From positions 62,001 through 126,000 of the forward strand of contig JAJVIM010000005.1 in the NCBI GenBank assembly GCA_022071955.1: 64,000 nt of DNA, read 5' to 3'. The translations under genes and the position numbers were made by a program. The notes under the pieces are model-generated. The model searched no databases. It saw only the letters and a program-made list of their open reading frames with translations, and was not told the DNA's origin. Below are positions 43,792 through 51,207 of the stretch, piece after piece; within the stretch, counting starts at the first letter, position 1; every line of letters starts with the position of its first letter. This DNA is from Anaerolineae bacterium. Lineage in GTDB: Bacteria > Chloroflexota > Anaerolineae > 4572-78 > J111.

Positions 43792-45666
43792 ATGTGCTTC
43801 AAAAATCTTCCGGTTGAGTTTGATGAGCAGGGCAACGCTTATTTAAAGGAGGGTGTGCCCAACCCTTACAGCTACACCACCACTTCACTGGCCGACAACG
43901 AGGACAAAATCAAAGAGTTGCTGGCGGCCAACGGCTACATCAAAAGTGTTGATTTTGACCCCGTGACCCGCGTGGCCGGAGCGCTGGCTTTTCACAGTGT
44001 GGTTAATTTGCAGGAGCGCAAGGTGCTGTCCACCAACTCGATGGCCACGCTGTTTCGCGGCTACGAGGTGATTTTGCAGGGGCGCGACCCCCGCCACGCG
44101 GCTTACATCAGCAGCCGGGCATGCGGGGTGTGTGGCGGGGTTCACGCCACCGTCTCGGCCCAGGCCATTGAAATGGCCATTGGCATCAAACCGCCGCCGT
44201 TAGGGATTGTGATGCGCAACATGCTGTTGGGGCTGGAATACCTGTACGACCACCCTCTGCACCTGTTTTTGTTGGCCGGCCCGGACTATTCTGAGCAGAT
44301 GGTCGCCGCTACCAACCCGTCGCTTTTTGCAGCCGCTACCAAAACCCCGGCTCAATTTGGCAACGTGCATGGCTATAATACCATCGGCGAGATTATGACC
44401 GACCTCAATCCGCTGACCGGCAAGCTCTATTTAGAAGCGCTGCAAATGACCCGCGTGGCTCGCGAAGCCTACGTGCTGATTGGCGGCAAATACCCCCACC
44501 CGCAATCGGTTATCCCCGGCGGTGTCTCTGTGACCGTCACCACTACTACCATCAATGAGGTCTATCTGCGGCTGCAAAAATTCTTCGATTACAGCCAAAA
44601 GGTGGCCGGTATCTGGAACGATGTCTTTGATTTCTTCCTGGAATACAATCCGCGCTACGAGGATTCCGGTGTCCGCCCGGCCACAATGGCCGACACCGGC
44701 GTGTGGGATCGCCCCGATGTTTACGACGCGACCTACAAAAATATGGATACCTGGGGCAAGGCGCGCTGGGCTACCCCCGGTATTCTCATCGACGGCGAAG
44801 TTGTCACCACTGATTTGAGCAAGCTGAACATCGGCCTGGAAGAATTTGTAGAACACTCCTACTACGAAACCTGGAACGGCCAGCCCTTTAAAACCGACCC
44901 GCTGGGCAACCCGCTCAGTCCCAACCACCCCTGGAACAAAGAAACCAAACCCAAACCCGGCAAGCAAAGCTGGCGCGATCGCTACACCTGGGATACCGCC
45001 CCCACCTGGGATCGCTTGCCGATGGAAGCCGGCGCCTACGCCCGCCTGTACCTGACGGCCAAAGCGCAGGAGTTGCCGCCCAGTCAATTTTTGACCGCCA
45101 CCGGCCAAAGCCTGAAAATCGCCGTGCCGGGCGGCAGGCTACCTGATGTGGAACTGGAATGGCGCGTGCCGGCCAAATGGAATACCTTTGAGCGCAACCG
45201 GGCGCGGGCTTACGCCATCCCTTACTCGGCGATGGTGGCGATGGAGAACTGGGTCATTGCCCTTGACCTGCTGAAACAGGGCGAAACCAAAGTGAGTACG
45301 CCGTTTGAAATGCCCAAGTCCGGCACGCAAATTGGCGTTGGCTTTTGGGGCGCTGGGCGCGGTTTTCTCAGCCACCACCTCGTTATCAAGGATGGGGCCA
45401 TTGCCAACTACCAGATTCTTACACCCAGCACGCTTAACGCCGCGCCGCGCACGCCGTGGGGCACACCCGGCCCCTACGAGGAGGCCGTGCTCAACACCCC
45501 CATTTTAGAGGAACACACCGACCCGGACGGCTACAAAGGCATCGATATTTTGCGGGCGCTGCGCAGCTTTGACCCATGCATGCCCTGCACCACTCACATT
45601 CTGGTTGATGGCGCGGACAAACTCATCACCCGCGATGTGACAACCTGCGCCTGCGGGGTAGAATAA
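43792..45666 (+). CDS. [NiFe] hydrogenase large subunit
   Basis: This 624-residue catalytic subunit has the N-terminal L1 motif RACGVCGGVH (C111, C114, H118). The C-terminal L2 motif DPCMPCTTH (C596, C599, H602) completes the Ni-Fe ligands. Beyond H602 there is a 22-residue tail with CACG that a maturation protease is expected to remove. FDPVTRVAG near residue 55 is the usual family start motif. It is separated from the small-subunit gene by five small membrane-protein genes and followed by maturation factors. The pattern suggests a high-affinity uptake enzyme, but the affinity class cannot be read here. Confidence 0.93.
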   Translation: MCFKNLPVEFDEQGNAYLKEGVPNPYSYTTTSLADNEDKIKELLAANGYIKSVDFDPVTRVAGALAFHSVVNLQERKVLSTNSMATLFRGYEVILQGRDPRHAAYISSRACGVCGGVHATVSAQAIEMAIGIKPPPLGIVMRNMLLGLEYLYDHPLHLFLLAGPDYSEQMVAATNPSLFAAATKTPAQFGNVHGYNTIGEIMTDLNPLTGKLYLEALQMTRVAREAYVLIGGKYPHPQSVIPGGVSVTVTTTTINEVYLRLQKFFDYSQKVAGIWNDVFDFFLEYNPRYEDSGVRPATMADTGVWDRPDVYDATYKNMDTWGKARWATPGILIDGEVVTTDLSKLNIGLEEFVEHSYYETWNGQPFKTDPLGNPLSPNHPWNKETKPKPGKQSWRDRYTWDTAPTWDRLPMEAGAYARLYLTAKAQELPPSQFLTATGQSLKIAVPGGRLPDVELEWRVPAKWNTFERNRARAYAIPYSAMVAMENWVIALDLLKQGETKVSTPFEMPKSGTQIGVGFWGAGRGFLSHHLVIKDGAIANYQILTPSTLNAAPRTPWGTPGPYEEAVLNTPILEEHTDPDGYKGIDILRALRSFDPCMPCTTHILVDGADKLITRDVTTCACGVE

Positions 45667-45670
45667 TTCT

Positions 45671-45737
45671 AAAACGTGAAACGTAAAATGTAATGGTTTT
45701 GCCGGCCAGTTTCACGTTTTACGCTTTACGTTTTTCA
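45671..45737. repeat. AT-rich inverted repeat after the hydrogenase large-subunit gene
   Basis: AAAACGTGAAACGTAAAATG near 45671 is imperfectly complementary to the stretch at about 45708-45737 (TTTCACGTTTTACG and onward), ending in a run of Ts. This could be a weak terminator or an extragenic palindrome between the structural and maturation genes. Confidence 0.45.
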
Positions 45738-45777
45738 GGCAGAGTTGCTTTGTCCATTTTTTACGAGAGACGTTAAA

Positions 45778-46341
45778 ATGCACCGCATCCTGATCGGTAC
45801 TGTTGGCTACCACAATCTGCGCGATTATTCTATTGGACCAAAACTGCTACCCTGCTTGCAGCAACTCGACTGGCCCGCCGGTGTTGACGTGGAGGAAATG
45901 AACTGGGGCCCGATTGCCATTGTGCAGCGCTTTGAAACACTGGCCCAACCGTACCACCGCGTGGTTTTTCTGTCGGCCTTTGAGTACGGTCGCCCGCCCG
46001 GCACCGTTACGCTGCGGCGCTGGCGCGGTGGCCTGCCCGATGCGCGAGAAATTCAGGATCGCGTCTCCGAGGCCGTGACCGGTGTCATCAGTCTGGATAA
46101 TCTGCTGATTGTGGGCGAACATTTTGGCGTTTGGCCCGCCGAGGTGCTGGTGGTTGATGTGGAGCCGGGGCCGCAGGAGGCCGGCGACAGCTTTACCCCG
46201 GCCGTTGAGGCCGCGCTGCCCACCGTCATCGAAGCCGTGCGCCGGGCGGCACTGGAACCGCTCGCTGCGCTCCAACCGCTGGCCGACCTGTACGGCAACC
46301 GGCTGGGCGACGAAATCGGCCTGTGGGCCCGGGTTGAGTAA
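45778..46341 (+). CDS. Hydrogenase maturation protease homologue (M52-like), degenerate
   Basis: This 187-residue protein resembles HyaD/HybD peptidases: ILIGTVGYHNLRDYSIGP is the N-terminal motif with D in the metal-binding position, and MNWGPIAIVQRFETL follows. Where active enzymes have a second Asp (IVDAV), this one has VVFLSAFEYGRPPGTV, and no clear third ligand is seen. It may therefore be inactive and act as a chaperone or adaptor. ATG at 45778 is used, because the longer TTG start is unsupported. A second, canonical protease is encoded at 47984. Confidence 0.7.
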   Translation: MHRILIGTVGYHNLRDYSIGPKLLPCLQQLDWPAGVDVEEMNWGPIAIVQRFETLAQPYHRVVFLSAFEYGRPPGTVTLRRWRGGLPDAREIQDRVSEAVTGVISLDNLLIVGEHFGVWPAEVLVVDVEPGPQEAGDSFTPAVEAALPTVIEAVRRAALEPLAALQPLADLYGNRLGDEIGLWARVE

Positions 46342-46361
46342 AAGACGTTGCGGTTCGGAGG

Positions 46362-46385
46362 GTTTGGAGGTGGTTTCCTCCAAAC
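46362..46385. repeat. 9-bp stem-loop between maturation and asparaginase-like genes
   Basis: GTTTGGAGG at 46362-46370 pairs perfectly with 46377-46385 around a TGGTTT loop in the 96-base gap. No T tract follows, so it is more likely an RNA stability or processing element than a terminator. Confidence 0.5.
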
Positions 46386-46437
46386 GGCGTTGTTTCTCCA
46401 AATCGCCTGAAATATACACAACTCCAGACGGGAGATT

Positions 46438-46923
46438 ATGAAAATCAAGATTTTCTCCGTTGGCGGTACCATCGATAAAGTTTATTTTGACAAACTGAGC
46501 GACTATCAGGTCGGCTTCCCCAGCATCCGTGATATTTTGGGCGGGCTGCCGATTGCCTTTGAGTACGAGATCGAGTCGCTGCTGCGCAAAGACAGCCTGG
46601 ATATGGACGATGCTGACCGGTTGCTCATCAAAAGCCGGGTAGAGGCCGATCCCTGTTCCAAAATCATCATCACCCACGGCACCGACACGATGGTTAACAC
46701 CGCCCGGCTGCTGGACCATCTGCCGGGCAAATGCGTGGTATTGACCGGCGCGATGGAGCCGGCTCATTTCAAATCAAGTGACGCGGTTTTTAACGTGGGC
46801 GTGGCGGTAGGCGCAGTCTCGGTACTGGCTGACGGCATCTACATCGCGATGAATGGCCGCGTGTTCAACCCCTTCAGGGTGCGAAAAAACCGCGATTTAG
46901 GCTTATTTGAGGAAGTTGACTGA
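46438..46923 (+). CDS. Single-domain asparaginase-like protein
   Basis: This 161-residue protein equals the N-terminal domain of type I/II L-asparaginases: IFSVGGTIDKVYF has the first catalytic Thr, and IIITHGTDTMVNTARLL has the second Thr-Asp pair. VVLTGAMEP follows. The C-terminal domain is absent. Short family members exist, so this need not be a truncation. A hydrogenase operon is an unexpected place, and amidohydrolysis of a maturation substrate or a regulatory role is conceivable. The stop overlaps the next gene by one base. Confidence 0.82.
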   Translation: MKIKIFSVGGTIDKVYFDKLSDYQVGFPSIRDILGGLPIAFEYEIESLLRKDSLDMDDADRLLIKSRVEADPCSKIIITHGTDTMVNTARLLDHLPGKCVVLTGAMEPAHFKSSDAVFNVGVAVGAVSVLADGIYIAMNGRVFNPFRVRKNRDLGLFEEVD

Positions 46924-47306
46924 TGATCAGCGACAATCAACCGCTGGACACACTTTTCTGGCGTGATGAAATTTTGCAGGTAATGTTCTGGCTGCGCGGC
47001 GAAGGATTGGCTCAAACCGTCACCGCACAGGAGTTAGAGGTGTTCCTCAATAACAACGCCAGCACGCTGCACTTTTACCTTGAGCAGTTCACGGAGGAAG
47101 GCTACCTGACCCGGCACCCCGACCCCGCCGGGATGCCCGGCGCCACCCGCTACGAGCTGAACGATTTGGGCCGACGCGAGGGAGGACGCCGCTTTCAGGA
47201 CGAGTTTGCCGGAATGCAAAAAAGCGGCCACGGCGAATGCAGCGCCGATTGCTCGTGCCACCAAACCGGTGACCACGCCAACTGTCCCAGCCATCACCAT
47301 CACTGA
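46923..47306 (+). CDS. Winged-helix protein with His/Cys-rich metal-binding tail
   Basis: The first 95 residues of this 127-residue protein look like a winged-helix domain (TAQELEVFLNNNASTLHFYL, then GYLTRHPDP, then YELNDLGRREGGRRF). The last 27 residues hold four Cys and seven His, ending CPSHHHH. The tail could bind nickel or zinc, giving a metal-responsive regulator or a metallochaperone for hydrogenase maturation. It starts with an ATG that overlaps the previous stop. No exact family is recognised. Confidence 0.72.
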   Translation: MISDNQPLDTLFWRDEILQVMFWLRGEGLAQTVTAQELEVFLNNNASTLHFYLEQFTEEGYLTRHPDPAGMPGATRYELNDLGRREGGRRFQDEFAGMQKSGHGECSADCSCHQTGDHANCPSHHHH

Positions 47307-47310
47307 GCGC

Positions 47311-47994
47311 ATGCAGAATTTAACCCCATTTTTTTCAGACGATGACTATGCCGAATTAGCTCTGCATATTCAGGAGCGGCTCGACCAGTTGCAGCAGTTG
47401 CCTTACCCCCAGGTGCGCGATGCAATGTTTGACCTGCTCAACAGCATCGATATGATGCATCGGGAGGCATTTGTACGGCTGCTGTTGCTCATCCAGCATG
47501 ACTCGCCCAATGTGCTGGCTCGGCTGGAAGATGATGTGGTCGTCCGCTCCGTGTTGGCATTGTATGAACTCCTGCCCAACGACTCGCCGGACGTGGGGCC
47601 GCCTGCCCCTGCCACCGGCACATTCATCCCGCTGGATGCCATCAGTGTTAGCCCCGGAATTAAAGAGCCAATCTGGATTCCCGGCGGTTATGTTGCTGAC
47701 CTGCCGGCCGGCTCGCTACGGGCGCAAAAATTTGAGGACGTTGAGGTGTTGCTGTGCAACGTTGGCGGCGATATCTACGCGCTGCGCAACGCCTGCCTCA
47801 ACTCGATTTTGCCGCTGTCATCCGGCTCGCTCGACGGCTACATTCTAAACTGCCCCTGGCACGGCTGTCGCTACGATGTCCGCACCGGCGAAATTCAGAA
47901 CAGCTCCGGCCTGAAGCTGGAGCGCTACCCGGTTCGGCTGCTGGACAACGGTAAATTTACCGTCGGTTTCAATATTCCAAAACATGACACATAA
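47311..47994 (+). CDS. Rieske-type protein with altered first ligand motif
   Basis: The protein has 227 residues from the ATG at 47311. The first 90 residues are helical and of unknown type. The C-terminal half is a Rieske-like [2Fe-2S] domain: EVLLCNVGGDIYALRNACLN, then NCPWHGCRYDVRTGE. Canonical Rieske ligands are CxH and CxxH. Here the second is intact (C181, H184) but the first reads C162-L-N164. One histidine is thus replaced by asparagine. Rieske-like electron-transfer partners are known in some high-affinity hydrogenase operons. The gene overlaps the next one by 11 bases. Confidence 0.82.
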   Translation: MQNLTPFFSDDDYAELALHIQERLDQLQQLPYPQVRDAMFDLLNSIDMMHREAFVRLLLLIQHDSPNVLARLEDDVVVRSVLALYELLPNDSPDVGPPAPATGTFIPLDAISVSPGIKEPIWIPGGYVADLPAGSLRAQKFEDVEVLLCNVGGDIYALRNACLNSILPLSSGSLDGYILNCPWHGCRYDVRTGEIQNSSGLKLERYPVRLLDNGKFTVGFNIPKHDT

Positions 47995-48550
47995 CAAACT
48001 CCGTATTTTGATAACCGGCGTGGGCAACGTCCTCCGTCAGGACGATGGCTTCGGCATTGAGTTGATTCACCGGCTGCTGGATCGCGGCAACCTGCCGCCC
48101 GGCGTCACCGTCACCGAAACCGGTATCGCCGGTATCCGGCTGGTACAGGAGCTGCTCGACGGTTATGACGTGTTGGTCATCGTCGATGCCATGTTGCGGG
48201 GCGGCCAACCCGGCGACATCACCATCCTCGAAGCCGAGGTGCCGGATGTGCAGGAGTTGTCGTTTGATCAACGCACCGAATTTTTGGCCGATATGCATTA
48301 CACCAACCCCACCCGCGCCATGATGCTGGCCCAGGCCATCCACGTGCTGCCCCCCCGCGTCTACATTCTGGCCTGCGAGCCGGCCCATTACGACGACTTT
48401 GACCTGGGCCTCAGCCCGGAAGTGCGGGCCGCCATTCCCGCCGCCATCGCCCGGCTGGATGGGTTAATTGCCCAACTCACTTCCCGGTCGGAGGAACTGC
48501 CGGGCGGCATCAAACAAAATTTGCCGGACGATCAAGCGTGTGCGTGGTAA
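47984..48550 (+). CDS. Hydrogenase maturation protease (M52 family)
   Basis: This 188-residue endopeptidase removes the C-terminal tail of the hydrogenase large subunit after nickel insertion. Motifs are ITGVGNVLRQDDGFGIEL (first Asp), VLVIVDAMLRGGQPGD (second Asp), and MHYTNPTRAMM (likely His). All expected nickel-sensing ligands are present, in contrast to the homologue at 45778. The expected substrate is the 22-residue tail of the protein encoded at 43792. Confidence 0.88.
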   Translation: MTHNKLRILITGVGNVLRQDDGFGIELIHRLLDRGNLPPGVTVTETGIAGIRLVQELLDGYDVLVIVDAMLRGGQPGDITILEAEVPDVQELSFDQRTEFLADMHYTNPTRAMMLAQAIHVLPPRVYILACEPAHYDDFDLGLSPEVRAAIPAAIARLDGLIAQLTSRSEELPGGIKQNLPDDQACAW

Positions 48551-48631
48551 ATTGCCTCTTTACGAAACGCGCATTACGCATTACAATACCACTTACAAAC
48601 GTCCCCAAATAAACACAACCGGAGACATCCC

Positions 48632-49405
48632 ATGAAAATAGCCATCACCGGCAAAGGCGGCGTGGGCAAAACTACTATTGCTGGCACTCTGGCCCGGCTT
48701 CTGGGCCGGCAACAGCAGCGAGTTCTGGCGTTAGATGGCGACAGCAACCCAAATTTGGCCCATACCCTGGGCATTCCCCGCGCCAATATTGCGGCGCTGC
48801 CCGCCGTACCGATGGGCCTGACCGAGTGGCGCGAAGACGCCGCCGGCCACGCTTATGTTCATCTGCGCCAGCCCGTGGCGCAGTTCATTGCTAATTTTGG
48901 CATTTCAGCGCCAGACGGGGTGCAGCTCATCCTCACCGGTGAGGTGGAAAAAGCCAGCGCTGGCTGTCGCTGCGAGGCTCACGCCGTAGCGCGGGGTATC
49001 ACCGGCCATCTGGTATCAGAGGCCGATGTCGCGGTGCTGGATATGGAAGCCGGGCTGGAACATTTGGGGCGCGGCACGGCTGAACACGTCGATGTGCTGC
49101 TCATCGTCACCGAGCCGTATTTTCGTTCACTGGAGGCCGCCAGCCGCATCCGTGAACTGGCTGCCCAACTTGAGTTGCCGCACATTCTGGCTGTGGCCAA
49201 CCGCGTCCGCACCAAACAAGACGAAGCCGCTATTCGCCAATATTGCGGCAATCATGGGTTGGAACTGGCTGCCGTTATCCCCTTTGACGAGGCCGCCGTG
49301 CACGCTGAAATGAACGGGCAGGCACTTATTGACTACGCGCCTGATTCCCCGGCAGTACAGGCCGTAGCGACACTGGTCAGTATACTCCAATCGCAGGTAG
49401 GTTAA
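48632..49405 (+). CDS. cooC: CooC-like nickel-insertion ATPase
   Basis: This 257-residue P-loop ATPase has the deviant Walker A GKGGVGKTTIAGTLAR at the N-terminus. The CxC nickel site is C112/C114 in SAGCRCEAHAVARG, followed by VAVLDMEAGLEHLGRGT. CooC delivers nickel to carbon monoxide dehydrogenase, and relatives act in other nickel enzymes. No cooS gene is in the window. Position at the end of the hydrogenase operon suggests nickel delivery to this hydrogenase or to a CODH encoded elsewhere. A nickel-type importer follows. Confidence 0.87.
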   Translation: MKIAITGKGGVGKTTIAGTLARLLGRQQQRVLALDGDSNPNLAHTLGIPRANIAALPAVPMGLTEWREDAAGHAYVHLRQPVAQFIANFGISAPDGVQLILTGEVEKASAGCRCEAHAVARGITGHLVSEADVAVLDMEAGLEHLGRGTAEHVDVLLIVTEPYFRSLEAASRIRELAAQLELPHILAVANRVRTKQDEAAIRQYCGNHGLELAAVIPFDEAAVHAEMNGQALIDYAPDSPAVQAVATLVSILQSQVG

Positions 49406-49423
49406 ATGTTGTAACATTGCCTG

Positions 49424-49460
49424 AATTATTAGTTGACTAATAATTTACCTGGAATAGAAT
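49424..49460 (+). promoter_or_regulatory. Promoter with overlapping 22-bp palindromic operator
   Basis: TTGACT (49433-49438) and TAGAAT (49455-49460), 16 bases apart, form a sigma-70-like promoter 120 bases before the FmdE-like start. A perfect palindrome covers the -35 box: AATTATTAGT at 49424-49433 is repeated inverted at 49436-49445 with TG between. This geometry fits a repressor site, perhaps for a metal-sensing regulator. Confidence 0.6.
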
Positions 49461-49579
49461 GTGGGCAAATTAACCTCTTCCTCTGTATATAACACTTCTG
49501 CTCCTTTTGTATGTTATTCTTCGTTACCAAATAAATGTAAAAGTTGTACAATCTAATAATACCTACAGGAGGTACTGCA

Positions 49580-50194
49580 ATGGTTGATGCCGAAATGGTC
49601 CAACGAGCTACAGAATTCCACGGTCATATGTGCCCCGGCCTGGCAATTGGCTTGCGAGCCGCCGAGGTCGCGCTGCGCGAGATTGGCCCTCACGCCAAAG
49701 ATGAAGAGGTGGTGGCCGTTGTTGAAACCGATATGTGAGCGGTTGACGGTATCCAGTCGTTGACTGGCTGCACGTATGGCAAAGGAAATCTAATCCACCT
49801 GGATTACGGCAAAAACGCTTTCACTTTTTACCGTCGCTCCGATGGCAAAGCGATCCGCATTGTTACCCGGCCCGATGCCTGGAGCAGTATCCTCGATGAA
49901 GAACATTTGGCGCTGCGCCAAAAGATGAGCGCCGGCCAGGCCACCGAGGCCGACCAGCAGCGTTTTCAGGAAATCCACCAGCAGCGCTCTAAAATAATTC
50001 TGGAACGTCCGCTCGACTCAATGTTTAACGTTACTGAGTTGACCGAGGCTCAGGTGCCGGCCAAAGCGCGCGTTCATAATTCCATCAACTGCGCCGGCTG
50101 CGGTGAAGCCGTGATGGAGACACGAAGCCGCATTTTCCGGGGCCAATCCTACTGCATCCCCTGTTTTGAAGCCCGCGACCGGAGGTACACCTAG
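49580..50194 (+). CDS. fmdE: FmdE-family protein with in-frame TGA, candidate selenoprotein
   Basis: Read through the TGA at 49736-49738, the frame gives 204 residues with all FmdE hallmarks: [26 protein letters not shown]53-[24 protein letters not shown] and a C-terminal zinc-finger-like CAGCGEAV with YCIPCFE. Family members have Cys at the position of the TGA, so selenocysteine is the simplest reading. A hairpin with SECIS form follows. AGGAGG lies 8 bases before the ATG at 49580. The TAG stop overlaps the GTG of the first permease, so the downstream transporter is coupled to full-length translation. FmdE proteins bind metals through Cys and His, and the exact role is unknown. The alternative is a nonsense mutation. 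Confidence 0.8.
49749..49771 (+). promoter_or_regulatory. Candidate bacterial SECIS element
   Basis: CCAGT (49753-49757) pairs with ACTGG (49763-49767) around the 5-base loop CGTTG. After one T/C mismatch three more pairs extend the stem to 49749/49771. The apical loop begins 19 bases after the TGA and has G as its second base, as bacterial SECIS elements require by general rules. It lies inside the coding sequence, as expected in bacteria. Confidence 0.6.
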
Positions 50195-51207
50195 TGTCGG
50201 TGGCTGCCGCCCAAAAGAAAAAATTAAATCGACCGCTACCCTGGCGCACCGCCGGCCTGTACTTGCTTACCCTTTGGGCGGTGGTCACCCTCAACTTCCT
50301 CATTCCCCGGTTGATGCCCGGCGATCCGGTGCTGGCCCTGCTCGATCCGGCTAGCGGCAATTACCTCACCGACCAGCAAATCCGGCAGGAAGTTGAAGCC
50401 TATTACGGGCTGGATCAACCCCTGCCGGTGCAATACACCAATTATCTGGGGCGGCTGTTACGCGGCAACCTGGGTACCTCGATTCACTTGAAAGAACCTG
50501 TAGCCAAACTGATCGCCATCCATTTGCCCTGGACGCTGCTGTTGATGATTCCGGCGCTGGTCATCTCCTCGCTGGTGGCGCTGTTTTTGGGAGCGCACGC
50601 CGGCTGGGTGCGTGGTTCGCCGCTGGATCGCTCGTTGCTGGTGCTGTTTTTGGGGCTATGGAATATGCCGGTTTTTTTTCTGGGGCTGCTGCTGCTGTTA
50701 TTTTTTGGTGTCCAGTGGCAAATTTTCCCTATTGCCGGGGCAGTAACTCGTTTTCAACAATACGGTAGTTGGCTCGATTGGCTGCTCGATGTATTGTACC
50801 ATTTGGTTCTGCCGCTGACCGCCCTCACGCTCAGTATGATTGGCGGCCGGTTTCTGCTGATGCGCAATACGATGGTCAGCGTGTTGGGGCAGGAATTTAT
50901 GGTGGTGGCCCGCGCCAAAGGGTTGTCGCCGCAAATCATCAAATATCGGCACGGAATGCGTAACGCCGTGCTGCCGTTTTTCACTGTTTTTGCTACGCAG
51001 ATGGGACTGGCCGTTACCGGCTCCATTTTTATCGAGTCGCTGTTTGCCTATCCGGGCATGGGCTTGATGATGTTTGAAGCCGTGGGCCGGCGCGATTACC
51101 CGCTGCTGGATGGCACCTTTTTGGTGATTTCGCTGGCCGTGCTGCTGGCCAATCTGGCTGCCGACATCTTTTACGTTTTTCTTGACCCGCGAGTGAGTGC
51201 CCAATGA
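50194..51207 (+). CDS. ABC transporter permease (DppB/NikB type)
   Basis: This 337-residue permease of the peptide/nickel family has FLIPRLMPGDPVLALLDP near the N-terminus and about six membrane helices. The EAA-type loop is VVARAKGLSPQIIKYRHGMR. The GTG start overlaps the TAG of the FmdE-like gene, with GGAGG 9 bases before it. It pairs with the next permease. The substrate may be nickel, a metal chelate or peptides. The hydrogenase context favours nickel. Confidence 0.9.
   Translation: MSVAAAQKKKLNRPLPWRTAGLYLLTLWAVVTLNFLIPRLMPGDPVLALLDPASGNYLTDQQIRQEVEAYYGLDQPLPVQYTNYLGRLLRGNLGTSIHLKEPVAKLIAIHLPWTLLLMIPALVISSLVALFLGAHAGWVRGSPLDRSLLVLFLGLWNMPVFFLGLLLLLFFGVQWQIFPIAGAVTRFQQYGSWLDWLLDVLYHLVLPLTALTLSMIGGRFLLMRNTMVSVLGQEFMVVARAKGLSPQIIKYRHGMRNAVLPFFTVFATQMGLAVTGSIFIESLFAYPGMGLMMFEAVGRRDYPLLDGTFLVISLAVLLANLAADIFYVFLDPRVSAQ

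Noticed and set aside
49760..50194. Second half of the FmdE-like protein as an independent gene starting at TTG 49760.
   Set aside because: It would start in the middle of the conserved [14 protein letters not shown] block and has no ribosome site. The read-through frame explains both halves.
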